NCBI GenBank assembly: GCA_026419785.1
Contig: JAODTK010005555.1
Coordinates: 124,001-188,000 of the forward strand
Reading direction: 5' to 3'
DNA: 64,000 bases
Source of the DNA: Sclerodactyla briareus
Taxonomy: Eukaryota; Echinodermata; Holothuroidea; Dendrochirotida; Sclerodactylidae
How positions within the stretch are numbered: the first letter of the stretch is position 1; every line of letters starts with the position of its first letter. A program made the position numbers and the translations under genes. Below are positions 46,845-58,129 of the stretch, one piece after another. Below the pieces are notes generated by a model. The model did not search any database. It saw nothing but the letters and a program-made list of their open reading frames with translations, and had not been told where the DNA came from.

Positions 46845-48360
46845 CCCAGGTGTGCTCTCGCTCAAAAATCTTAACACAGTAGCGTCATGTACACACACCT
46901 TCCGCAAATTTCTCGTTTTCTATGTGACCCGGCCATGCCTCAATACCCAACGTACCTTGATGCGTCGTAGGGGTCACTTCTTCGACCTGTCCCATGAATC
47001 CTCCCGCTACGATTGATCCATCGGAAATGAAGTTGATCTGCATCGTGTTACCTATCGACTGGACAGGATCGGGTTAGTCTCTCCTGTGAGGGTCTTAAGG
47101 ACGGAACTCCCTTCTTTGATGTACAAGAAGTCCCAATCCGACTCCAGGTCCACCTGCTCGCTTTTGAATACGAGATTATGACCGGCTTCCGCTTCGAAAA
47201 ACACGATAGTTCACGTTACTCTCGTAAGGAGATGGGTATTTGGCTTACTTGCTGTAATGGTTAGCCCCGTTATAACGTCTGTAACAAATAAAGAAGACAC
47301 TATTCTTTCATTTGCATACATCTCATTCCGTTATCCGGGTCAAATAACGACACGGGGAACAAAAAGTTAGTTGTTATTGAGCTTACGCGGTAATTGCTGA
47401 TTGTTTGTCCCTTCATCGTTAGTGAAACTTCAGTTGTTTTTTCCTCTTAGTCAATTGGTCTTTCACCTGTCAGATTCGCATAGCTTGTTTTAAACGTGAC
47501 ACATCGACAGTCCCGACATTGAAGTATTCAGATTTTAATCAAAGCCACTGTCCCATGTAGGTTCACTTTTGTTTACAATGTAAGATAACTGAACAAAGAT
47601 TTTTCCTTCAAACACATGACCAATTGCAAACACACATGCGACGCTAAATGTCAGAAATCTGCCCAGAACGTCATAATAACCCCAACTGAGTGGTTTACAC
47701 TAACTTTCCTCCAATGGATCAAACCGCAAGACCTAAAAAAAATGGTACCTCGTCAGCACGAGACTAGAACATTGGAAATTGAAGAGTAGGCCATTTGACA
47801 TTTGCAATTGATTACCCACGCCTCTACATCGAGGTACCGCCAAAGAGGCATGGTCTTATTCTAATGTAGGATTCGATGCTTACACAAAAAAGTGTCCGTC
47901 CTCTGCTCGAGGAGTCAGCCATAAAAAGAGCACATAGCCTCTGCGAATAATCAATAGCTGCATGCTCCCGTTATGTCCAACGTTTCAAGCAATATAACTG
48001 TTATTGGTCTGAGAGGGGGACACGCATAATGCAGAGGCAATACGGGCAGCCTTGCCCCAAATCAGCCATTTCATGGTCACAACAACCCACACATGCCCAC
48101 AACTACGACTGGGCCTTGGGCATGGAATCCGGGGGTACCGACACATTTCCACCAATAGCATTATTATTACGGCCATTTATTCAACTATCACCACAAGCCC
48201 AATTCGTCCTAGTTTCCATTTATGTTATGATAAGAGTATTTTTGCCAGGGAGTTTCGGGAGAAGATCTTTCATCCGATTCCTCGTGTAGTATGTACGCGT
48301 CCGACTACGAGTGTACACTGCTAACTTCGACAACCATGCTATTATCGTCTCATTACATAC
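46845..48360. repeat. Segmental duplication carrying a CUB exon, copy A
   Basis: Matches 58.13-59.58 kb in the same orientation. Shared blocks include the whole CUB exon, GAGCTTACGCGGTAATTGCTG, CATCGAGGTACCGCCA, a CAGAGGC block and TAGTATGTACGCGTC-type sequence near the end. Divergence is clear in the non-exonic parts and low in the exon. Confidence 0.8.
46956..47278 (-). CDS. CUB domain exon, copy A
   Basis: Bounded by acceptor TTTGTTACAG and donor CATCAAG-GTACGT. The middle encodes LVFKSEQVDLESDWDFL, then YIKEGSSVLKTLTGE; the end encodes NTMQINFISDGS, GGFMGQVEEVTP and a short tail. This is the second half of a CUB domain with D.D.L.I..G and GF motifs. The beginning is disturbed by one or two shifts but aligns with the 58 kb copy. 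Both intron junctions are phase 1 (judged on the 58 kb copy), the classical arrangement for shuffled extracellular modules. It may be an N-terminal exon of the CUB-S1 gene or of a neighbouring gene. Coding conservation exceeds that of flanking DNA. Confidence 0.75.
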
Positions 48361-49600
48361 CTACAGTGGGCAGGTTCATTACATTAATGGTTTTTCTTGT
48401 GTGTTTTCATTTAAATAGATAAATTCTTTAGTTTGCACTTCGTATCGTACATAGTGCCAACCCCACTTCTGACCCTGACCCCCCGGACACGCACACTCAC
48501 TGCCAAGAGGCCCTTCTAACGTGGAGCTTGGTAGACATGATCTTGTCAACTTTTCATTGGCGGAAAAATGTATTGCCATCGACGTAACAGAACCCACCAA
48601 CGGGGCCGACACTAGAAATCTATCACCAGCGTTTTGAGGATGAGGTGAATGAGATGAGAAAAGCCTTATACTCGAGTCTTTTCTCAAAATCGAGCAGAGT
48701 AGAAATACCGCAAGAAGTAACCTACCCCTAGTTTTATCCAAGCGCTGTTTCTACGTTCCCAACTTGACCTCGAATTGCCAATGAATTGTTTGGCTATGAT
48801 AGCAGATGACTGATGTTAAATACCTTATTGTTATGTGACCTTTCCTTGGATTTCCTTGCATATTTCTTTCCTTGCATATTTTGGAAGGATTGGGGGCAAT
48901 GAACCTAACTTGGAGACACATACACACTTACATTACTATGTTTACCTGTTTGCCTCTCATCTACTTATCAATATCCCACCATGGGCAAATCACCAAATTC
49001 ACTATGAAATGTCGGGTATATTACACACTGATACGCCGAACAAGTATGCGTATGACTATCACAAGACCACCTTCTTTTGCAGTTTCTTTTATGTTTTAAG
49101 TGCAGTTTATTTTATGTTCAGAAAATGTGTGTTATACTCATACCTATTTTCAGGTGTTCGCTATCCGACATGACTCCCTCACTTACTGGCTGGCCTTTTC
49201 CAGCTACTGCATCCGCCTAGACAGGTTTCGGGTAGCACCTCGTGATGGGAACTTGTTGTTCGCAGATATATGTGCGTTGGGAGGACGGGCCATCGCAGAA
49301 GCAGCAGCGTAGTGCGAGGGGGTTAAGATCGTGGCATGGTCGGCGAAAGGTTTTAATCCGTGTCTACTACGAATTGAGGGAGCCCCGCTGTATGCCACGC
49401 TCGCACCCCTTTCCCTCTGTTTGTTGATGCCGTCTATACAGCTATCAAGACAATATGCTTCCAAGCCACGCTCTCACCACGATAACTGCCATGATGTTTT
49501 TCACACGCTAATACGCTGAACTCCAGTGATGCTTTGGTCCTGTTAATGGTCAGAGCTGGTGGTATTGTTCCAAACTGTCGTCGCCTCCTCCTGTAGAGAG
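48361..49600. other. Stretch with unassigned open frames
   Basis: A minus-strand frame at 48,741-48,379 (120 codons) starts with a hydrophobic RLLLAVFLLCSIL but lacks an ATG there and matches nothing I know. A plus-strand frame at 49,148-49,312, after a TTTTCAG, reads FAIRHDSLTYWLAFSSYC and LDRFRVAPRDGNLLFADI. It could be an exon, but the donor and family are unclear. Confidence 0.3.
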
Positions 49601-49899
49601 CCAGTGTCGAACCTACATACCGGTGGTCTCTTGGGCTCGTTCATTTACCTTTTGGTGACGCATGAAGGTTACGGATTGCCTCCGACTAAGTGTTCCAATG
49701 GCATCAACCAGGGAATCTACAAACTCTGGCGAGTAATGCGGGTCATCAGTAAAGGTCAGGTCAGGTCGAAACCTTGAACTCAACCGATGAGACCCGCGTT
49801 CTATCCGTTGAAACGTATTGGAGCCACTGTACACCCTTGTCTCACATCGTGCACAACGAAGAGAAAGGTCAAAAATTCCACCAGAACACTTCACAGTCA

Positions 49900-50200
49900 C
49901 TTCACCCACTTCACTTCACTAGCAAAGACTTTGCCAGGTACTTAAAGGAGTGTAACCCCCTATAATTATTGCATTCCCGACTACCCTTCCCTTTCCAAAT
50001 TGGAACAATGAAACTCCTTTCCAGCCAGGTTTGGAGACGCCAGTGCTCCAAACGGAACAGTCGTAACAGCAAACCAACTTCGAGGGCCAAAAGGCCCCTG
50101 GCCACCCCGAGCATCTCTGGGGTATGTATGCCACATACCCCAGGCAGACAGACCCTTCGCCCTTCAATTCAGCGATTCAGACTCATTGTTGCAGGTGTAG
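49900..50200 (-). mobile_element. LINE reverse transcriptase fragment (fingers region)
   Basis: The minus-strand frame 50,114-49,911 contains SFIVPIWKGKGSRECNNYRG, the W....VVPI.KGKG....C.NYRGI motif 1-2 region of non-LTR reverse transcriptases. Upstream pieces (SVCLGYVAYI) fit the preceding segment. No palm motifs follow, so this is a short fragment. Confidence 0.75.
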
Positions 50201-50889
50201 CTTGGCTTGATCGAGTCAGTCTAATCGAGTGCACTGCATCCTCATACGGACCACATACCGTGGCTGGGATTAATACGGGAAAATCGAATCATCTTGAAGA
50301 GAATTCGGAAAAATAAATGCAACATAGATTTATTCGAAGACGAATGGAAGTTATTTGTAAATGTTGTTGGCTCAGCTTAGTGAAACTATCGAAGTTAGGC
50401 CCTACGCTGCGGTCGTCTATACTAAATAATTCCTACGCCGGTATTTTCCCGTTTTTCCATGATTTCGGGAACCTTGTTATTTTCGTAGAGAAATTAAGAC
50501 AATACCTTAATATGCCAGTTTTAGATATCCCAAGCGAGAATAATCCGACGAAGATACGGAATCTCCAAATATATTTAAAAGCGAGTCGGTGATTAATCGC
50601 GGAATGAAATCGCAGCGATTCAGTCCAGCCTAAATCCACCAACATTGACCAATATTTCTCATCATCCACCAAAGTTGTCCTTCGACCATGGGATCGTGAT
50701 TCTCAGTGCATCCAGACTGCGTATGTCATAAAGAGAGACTCTGTAGCTAAATAGAAGGTGATAACATTTATATAGGTTCTTAATTTTTTCGTCAAATATC
50801 GAGCTGGGCCCAGTAATAATTCATTTTATTATTGTAAGTAGTAGTATTATTATAATTATTATTATGAATAGTATCGTATTATTATCCAG
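50201..50889. other. Non-coding stretch
   Basis: The open frame 50,317-50,592 (plus, 91 codons) shows no domain. A TTATTA-rich microsatellite-like run occupies 50,820-50,885. Confidence 0.4.
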
Positions 50890-51245
50890 GTTTTATACGG
50901 CGGTTCTCACTTGCTCGACACACTTAATTACCCCAGATCATCAGTGACTAATTATACCCGTACTAGACAGCACACATATCTGGCTTGTACACTCCGACGC
51001 ACTATTTCAGTGCGTCACTGTACCGTGTCCCCAATACTTCCCAGTAGGACAGCCCCATACAGTGCTCGCTACCCTTTACTTTCTTTTCACCTCACAAGGT
51101 CCCCACTTGCATGGGTGTCGTGGAACATTCCACGGACATGCCCTGTCTAACATCTATGTGTAAAGGTCTTCGAGCTTCCAATGGGGCCCGAACTCGCAAT
51201 CAATGTTCCGCTCTGCCGACTGAACTGAACCACCTCACTCGATGC
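50890..51245 (-). mobile_element. tRNA-Cys-like SINE, family B, copy 3
   Basis: Shares with 23.46-23.86 kb the blocks ATCAGTGAC, TACCCGTACTA, GTGCTCGCTACCCTT, CCTCACAAGGT, GGACATGCC.TGTC, CTTCCAATGGGG and AACTCGCAATCAATG. The tRNA-like head, at the right end, is shortened in the anticodon region. Confidence 0.7.
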
Positions 51246-52349
51246 ATTTTCTTTTTCTTACGGCGACTATGGAGTCTCGTTTCTGTGAAATGTGAACGGT
51301 TACCATTTCGGAAGATCATAATTATTTGACATCTTTTAATCTTTATGTTGAGAACGTTTCATTATCGGCTCTCATCGACATTGCATGTAACTCATGGTGA
51401 ATCGCGTTGCGTCTGGAATGGTGAACAGTGGCGCTCTTCATTTACATCGAGGGACGCGCTTGCATTTACATCAAGACGCGGTCGACCCGCTCAGGATGAA
51501 CTTTTGAAGAAGCAATGTCTGTCCCGCAAGCTGAGATGGCTCGTCGGTTGACTTCCGGGATTTGCCCCGAAAAGACAAAAGTGGCGCCATCGAGCTTCTA
51601 CCATCTTGAATCATCTTCGATCCGCTCTACCTCTGACCCCTGCACGTACACACTGTAACACACAAGGGGTGCCTTGTTTGTGGCAAAGAGTGGCTAGAGG
51701 CCTCGAACTGACGTTTTGCGTACTCGAGACATGGGCGTCAACCGGTGGGGACGGGGGGACATAATATCAAAGGTCCCCCCCCCTTCCAAAGTGGGGGGAT
51801 ATTCCATATCGTTTGTTTTGTCAACCCCCACCCTACTTTTCCGGACCGTAATAAAAAATAATAGGGCACATGCCAGATTTTGTATCACTCAATGTTCCAA
51901 TTTTTGTCTAACCAACCAAACAATAATCGCGTTGGAAATTGTCTTAAGTCCACTAATCCAAGTGTACCCAGGTGTAGATCTGGAACCCGATAGGGCCGAA
52001 GTGGAAGGATACCCATGTTTCATACCGAGTTCTTGAATTTTAAATCTATAGCCAAAAGTGCATAATTTTCGCGGGCAAGGGCGTTTTTTTCAGGCGTTGT
52101 AGGCTCAATATGCGATGGACGTAATGCTTCGCATAAGTGTGTTAACTCGATCAATTCAGAGCCTTGGGGGCAGACTGTCCCCCCCCCACCCAATTCATTA
52201 GATTCATTGACAAAGTCAGAGGAATATCTTCAGTAATGAAAGTGGGGTGTATGTATGTAGGTATGTGTGTGTGTATGTGGACGCTGGCTTTTAAACACGA
52301 TAAAAATCGACCCCACGGGAGGATGAGGCTCACACTGGACGGTGGATTT
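51246..52349. other. Non-coding stretch
   Basis: No supported gene. The overlapping open frames at 51.7-52.0 kb on both strands have no motif. Confidence 0.4.
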
Positions 52350-53400
52350 CCATGATGAGTACAGGAACCCATGTTTGGGGTCAGGTAAGAGGACGTCTGA
52401 GGTCAACAAAAGTCAAAGTTGAAAACCTTGTAAACACGCTAAGTCCAGAATGGTGGTCTGAATCAAGTTGAAATTCGGTGTATTGTTTCTTATGGAGAGT
52501 AACAGGAACTCTGATGTTTTTGGTTCAGGTCGGAGGTGACTTTGTGTCCAAAAATTGAAAATTGTTAAAAGTCAGATGTCGGCCAATTTGGCTTGTAAAC
52601 ATGATAACTGGACCCAATCTTGATGGATGAAGCTCATACTTGGTGTGTGGTCCCATGATGAGTACATGAACCCTGGTTTTGGGGTCAGGTCAGAGGTCAT
52701 CTGAGGTCACAGAGCGCAAAGTCTGAAACAGTGTAAACACGCTATGGGTTTTTTCCAGAAGGTTGGTCTGATCAAGTTGAAGCTTGATGTATAGCTTCTA
52801 TGGGCAGTACAGGAATCATTGTTTTGGTCAGGTCGGAGGTGAATTTCTGGTTGAGAATAGAAAATTGTAAAAAGTCAATATTTTGGCAAATTTGGGCTGG
52901 TAAACATGATACTACACACCACCCTGGTGGATGGAGCCATACTTGGTCTGTGTGTTCCTAATGATGCGTAAATGAACCCTATTGTTTTGGGGTCAGGTCC
53001 AGGGTCATCTGAGGTCAACAGAGGTCCAAGTCTGAAAACCTTGTAAACCACGATAAGTCCAGAATGGTGGTCTGATCGGTTGAGATTTCGTGTGTCGCTT
53101 TTTATGGGGAGTCCATCATAACTCCATTTCGACAGGAACCCCAGTGTTTTTGGTCCAGGTCGGAGGTGATTGTTGGTCAAAATATAAAATTTGTGAAAAG
53201 TCATATTTGACCATTTGACTTGTAAACACGATACTGGACCCAAACCTGGATGGATGAAGTCATGCTTTATGTGAGTTCCCATGATGGCGTACAGTCCTAT
53301 TGTTTTGGGGTCAGGACAGAGTTCATTTGATGTCACCAGCGGTCAGAGTCGAAAAAACTTGAAAGTTCGTGTGTAGCTTCCTGATCAAGAGTATAGGAGC
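52350..53400 (+). repeat. Dimeric tandem repeat, about 305-320 bp, 3.5 units
   Basis: Two alternating half-units of about 150-160 bp. Half A has AAACACG.TAAGTCCAGAATGG, GGTCTGA..AAGTTGA and GGTCGGAGGTGA. Half B has AAACATGATACTGGACCCA, TGGATGAAGCTCATACTTGG, ATGATGAGTACATGAACCC and GGTCAGGTC..AGGTCATCTGAGG. Same-type halves resemble each other more than adjacent halves do. Scattered fragments of the same repeat lie at 5.4, 27.0 and perhaps 45.0 kb. Confidence 0.85.
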
Positions 53401-54430
53401 CCTATTGGTTGGTTGGGAAAAATGGAGGAATTTGTCAGACGGTATGGTTCATAATGAGCTGGTGCAATATCTCATTTTCATTGTGTCGGCTGTAGGTGGT
53501 TCAAAAAAGAGTCAAGGGATCACTAAGCCTTTTGGCTTTTGGTTTAGATGAAAGAAGTCGTGGACAAATTTTGGGAAGGAAAAAAGCAAAGTGGAACAAA
53601 AAATGCCGAATTTTTTGCAGACTTTTCCGATAAAATGCACGAAAATCATGCAAAAAAAAAAAATTGGTGCGCGCTTCGCGCGCGCCGGTAGTTCCCAATG
53701 ACTGACTTGTATAATTCGGGTACCAATTTTCTGCTGCCAAATTGTGAGTGGTCAGTCGCCTATGGCTTTTCCCTTCCCGAATCCACCAGAGACCGTTCGG
53801 TAGACCACGGGATCCACGCAAACAAAGACAGATAGAAAAGGTGCTAAAAATACCAGTGTGGATATTCGGTAAATCATTCTAGTATGCACAATGACAACCT
53901 CTTTTGTCGGTCTTTAACTCAATCACACATGTAAATGGTTGCTATCGAGCCTTTGGCAAGTGCGGTTTCCGTCGATCTGGAGGTATGAAAATCTGAAATT
54001 TTCGCAGTACGATCGCGCCAACGATGGTGGCGCTCGGCTAGATGTCATGTGAATCGATGGTCCCCACTTTCAAATACCGTTCCGCCGCCCCGCTCGAGAA
54101 ATAAACTCGGTTAGGCCTTTCGGCTTATGGCAATCAGTAAACTATCTGTCAACTATTGTTGCTGTGACAGCAGGCTATAGAGTGGTATGGGTGTAGGCCT
54201 AATGTTTTTACTGTAAGGTTCAACTAGCGGGTCCCTCGACGATTTTCAGTTGTACACTGTGAGTCAGTAATATTTACCCAACCTATTGTCCGTGAATAGA
54301 AATCACAGTTATAAATTTTAGTAGCCAGATTTTAACGGCTTTGGTATGTCACCTCGACCGAACGTTGAAGTGAATCCAAGGTTTACAGGGAGTGAGCGCT
54401 CACGAATCCTCGGGGGACTCTTAAAATGAT
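53401..54430. other. Non-coding stretch with a CG palindrome
   Basis: A GTGCGCGCTTCGCGCGCGC palindrome follows a poly(A) run near 53,660. TAGGCCTAATG near 54,195 is the common AGGCCTA phrase. No supported gene. Confidence 0.4.
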
Positions 54431-54439
54431 AAACGAATT

Positions 54440-55735
54440 AGTTTAATGAAAAAGGGTAAGGAAGGACAAAATCCTCATGAGAGACCCTGGAGCCACAACA
54501 TCCCAAAGAGAAGAAAACACCCAGAAGCTTAAAGAATTCGCCCACGGTTCCTGAAAAATAAATCAAGACTGTGCTTGAATGCATTCACACTCTACGACAG
54601 AACAAACATTTTCAGGAAGGGCATATTCCACTCATTATAAACTCTCTGGGAGAAGAAATATGTTCCGAATGTCCAACCTAACAGCGATGAACACGGAGCT
54701 TGAGGCAATGGTATTGGTGGTAACTTGGAAAAACTCAAAGGAATAGTGGAAGGAAAGGCCTTGAATCCATGAACAATTTTGAAACCTGAATCAAATCAAC
54801 CGAATCGTCTCAGCTCCATCGAGTTGGACCGAGACGCCTTATATCTCCTCGTAAGGTAAATCTCTAAGACCGTGAATTAATCTAGTGGCCCTCTGCTGAA
54901 CGTTTTCCATACCTGCTGTTTCCGAGAACTATGGATTCCATACTGGAAGAATACTCAAGGTGAGGTCTTACCAGCTGCTTAAACAACCTGATAACATATC
55001 TTACAAGGAAACTTGAAGAGTAAAGGAGTGACGCCTAATCGAGCCAAGAATCCAGTTACCTTCCTCGCAGCTTCAGAACTGCTTAGAATGTTTCAAAGAA
55101 GATCAAAATGACACCGAGGAGCTTTTTCTGAATTCACCTGATGAAGATTTTGCCCATTCACCTTGAAAGAGGCGTTGCGAATGTGAGAAACCAACATGCA
55201 AACTTGCAACTTCCCGCATTTAAAAAACATTTGCCAATCGAAAGACCATTGGAGGGCTTATATCGAATCTTTGCAACATCATCGTTCGAAACAACATCCC
55301 GATACAAAAATTGTGATCGCCGAAAAACTTGTTAATTCTGGACAGTGCACCGAATCTTCAGATCGTCAATATACGCCAGAGAAAGTAAAGGCCCAAGAAC
55401 GATCCTTGTGGAACACCACTAGTGACCTTTTGCCAAGGAGACGAACGCCATGGATGACAATAGTTGTCCCCTATTGAGAAGGCCACTGACGAATCCACTC
55501 AAGAACATTCCCTTAATGCCGAAACTTTTCAATTTAAGCAAGAGAAGCTCATGAGGAACCTTGTCAAAAGCTTTTGGAAGTCAAGGAAAATTATGTCAAC
55601 AGCACTGCCGTTGTCACTGTAACTGCACTAGTAACATCTTTCATAATTCTAGAGATAGTCAAACACGAACGATTTTTCCTGAAACCACGATGAGACCCCT
55701 GAATTAGACTAAACTCATTCAAAAGGCGCTATCTT
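54440..55735 (-). mobile_element. CR1-type LINE, reverse transcriptase and C-terminal part
   Basis: Translated minus-strand pieces run in order: GFRKNRSCLT; DFQKAFDKVPHELLLLKLKS-like; GIKGNVLEWIRQWPS-like; VTSGVPQGSFLGPLLS-like; a YIDDL piece; VNGQNLHQ; then the thumb and tail with RRYKASRSNSMELRRF, FKIVHGF, TYFFSQRVYNEWN and SVNAFKHSLD. This is the CR1/L2 group signature. The catalytic FADD box is not visible intact. The 3' end lies near the CATTAAACTAATTCG phrase. Many one-base shifts and stops. Confidence 0.85.
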
Positions 55736-56340
55736 TCTATCAGCAACCCGACCGTCAAACCTGGGGAGAATACCACAAATCGCGACTTTAGACCTTGTAG
55801 ACTTCAGCATGCACAACAACTCTTAAATCGGGATCTAAGACATCCTGGCAGTCTCCCCGGAGGTTAAATCCCCATTTCAACAACCACCACTTCTTCTTCC
55901 TCACAATCCTGTTCACCCTCGCACTTAGGTCCTCCACCTTGCACCCGGAGGCAGACCACGCGTACGCTTCGGCTTATCTACACGACTGAACTCCCTATCA
56001 ACATACCGGACAATAGAGTCCCTCAACACAAACACTTGTTGGACATTTATCCTTCACCCCCGTCCACCTTCACTGCCACCCACCTCTGCATGAACTCTCC
56101 GTCTCTAGCTGCCGCTTATCCCCTACACTCTCACCTGTCGGCACACCATTCGACTGACCCCCCTGCACGGCCCCCCAACCTCCGCACCCTAAAACTAGTC
56201 CTAGTTAGCAAGACCGGGAATCAACAGGCCATCCGTGCATTACCTACCTCGACTCTCCACTCCGCCTCTTCACACACTTCCAGTACCCACCCCCAATTTC
56301 GCTAACCTGACCCAGCTTTCTGCACGTATACACAAAATCG
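55736..56340 (-). mobile_element. SGNH esterase-like ORF1 fragment joined to the CR1 LINE
   Basis: Minus-strand pieces read VLRDSIVRYVDREFSR with KPKRTRGLPPGA, matching LGDSiiR.vD......R.R.clPGA, and then STRSKVAICGILPRFD, matching the kV.V.GILPR motif of the SGNH/GDSL-like esterase found in ORF1 of CR1-group LINEs. The usual HL histidine region, the rest of ORF1, the endonuclease and the first RT motifs are missing. The esterase fragment runs straight into GFRKNRSCLT of the RT within about 60 bp. Confidence 0.7.
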
Positions 56341-57924
56341 TCCCTTTTAGTCTCCTAAAATCTGAAACCTTCGAAGCTTAGCCCCGAACGGAAATAATCG
56401 ACCCACATTTCGCAGCTCACGCAAAGCACCCACTTTCCCTCCATGGTTGCAAACAGAACACCGAACACTACAGAGAGAGGGGGGGGGGGGGAGAAACACA
56501 ATGCTCGCAAAGTGTTAATTTACCTAACTTTTAATTTCGAATCGGCGCCACGTTCAACAAAAATACAATCAAATCGATAGACGGAAACTGAGATAGGCCT
56601 ACATATAACTAAGATGGTGACACTATAAACACGAAAGCAGATTAGAAAATAATACAGAGCAAGCTAAAATAGCCTACACTATAACTAGAGAGGCCCTACA
56701 CTATAAACACGAAAGCAGATAGAAAATACACTACAGCAGCAATTCAAGCACACTAACTCGCTAACGAAACAAATCGCAACAGACATACACACCAAGAATA
56801 GGAAACGCTAGAACAGATACAAACACTTAGGTACGGAAGGCGGAAAAGATAGGCCTAGCTTGAGGGGAAACCAATCAGACATGCGGTACGGAAGCTCCTA
56901 TGCAAAACCGAAGTCAGTGTGGAACCCTCTTGCTAACCTGTGACAGCGCCCTCAATTATAGGAGTGTTATAGGGACATGTGATTCGGGCGACATGGTTCG
57001 CATTTCGTCAGAAAATTAGAATATGTTTCGTTTGACCGCCTCCTTTAATTAGAGCTTCACGTTATTAAGCTCTAGTTCACTCCGTGATGTCATACTCCAC
57101 GCCTAGATGGTGTTTCTGCCAGACGAAATCGATTCGTATTCCCGAATTATTCATGTTGTTTCCTGTGGCTTCCGTAATAGATGTCTGATTTCCCGCGTTT
57201 TCTGAAACGGGTAACACTCACTGAAAAAGTTGCAGAATCTTGCACAATGATATACCAACTTTACTATGGAGGCAAATGGACGGTATTTTCGGGGGTCTAT
57301 GGTCGAAGAAATTCGCGAATAGAGAGTAAACAAAAACTGACGTGGGTTTACGATGTGTACACACAAGAGTGGCGCCTCCTTACTTCGAGTTTGTGTTCTC
57401 TGACGGGAAAATGAACAGGACACACAATACGCACTCTAATGTCCTCTCCCGTTAAATAAGCTCATGGGGAAACAAGTGGCTAGAACAAAAATAGCCTAAA
57501 AAGGAACAACTCACGTTAAGAAATACTCCAAACAGCGCAAACACAGAAATATGAACACAGAACACACCACTGCACGAGAGAAATAGAAATAATAACGAAA
57601 ATGGAAGAGCAAAATACTTATAAAGTGGAGGAGCAAAACACGAAGACTTCTTTGACGTGGTGGGGCCAGTCGAAAAAATCGAATGTTGGTCACTGCTTTT
57701 TCCTGCAATCTGGGGGGTCTGAAGGACGAACATTTTTCGGATCCACTACGCGCCAACCGATGGTGGCGCTTCGCAATGATAGTCATTCATCACCTACGTT
57801 CCCACCCCACCCCCTCATCGCGACCCAAATCGCCAGCCGTATGATCCCCCCGACCCTCCTAACTAAACGTTACGCCACTGCCTCATCCAGCCAGTGTTTA
57901 GTTCTGGAGTCATACTCCAGGCAC
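56341..57924. other. Non-coding stretch; possible LINE 5' region
   Basis: It contains a G run of about 18 bases (56,472) and a short direct duplication, ACTATAAACACGAAAGCAGA, at about 56,622 and 56,699 (period 77 bp). Frames at 57.18-57.94 kb show no domain. Confidence 0.4.
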
Positions 57925-58110
57925 ATCCAGAAACCATAGCAGGCCTAGGTGCACATAGATATAGTATGTCACCGTATCTGTCCTGCTCTCCCTGTTGACT
58001 GTTGTAACTTTGCCCGTCTAAGCCGAAATCAAGACTGTTCTCAATTATTGGATCCGTACATTGTTAGCATGTACGGTAGGTCCCAAGACAAAGGACTGGA
58101 CCTAGTCACA
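57925..58110. repeat. Direct repeat, left member
   Basis: Shares AGGCCTAGGTG, ATGTCACCGTATC, TTGACTGTTGTAA, TAAGCCGAAATCAA and a GGTAGG..CCAAGACA-like block with 59.85-60.01 kb, in the same orientation. Confidence 0.65.
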
Positions 58111-58129
58111 CGTGTAGAGCTGGAGAATA

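Noticed and set aside
48379-48741. Secreted protein with a signal peptide
   Set aside because: The frame has a hydrophobic start but only a TTG in place of ATG, and no recognisable domain; kept only as an unassigned frame.
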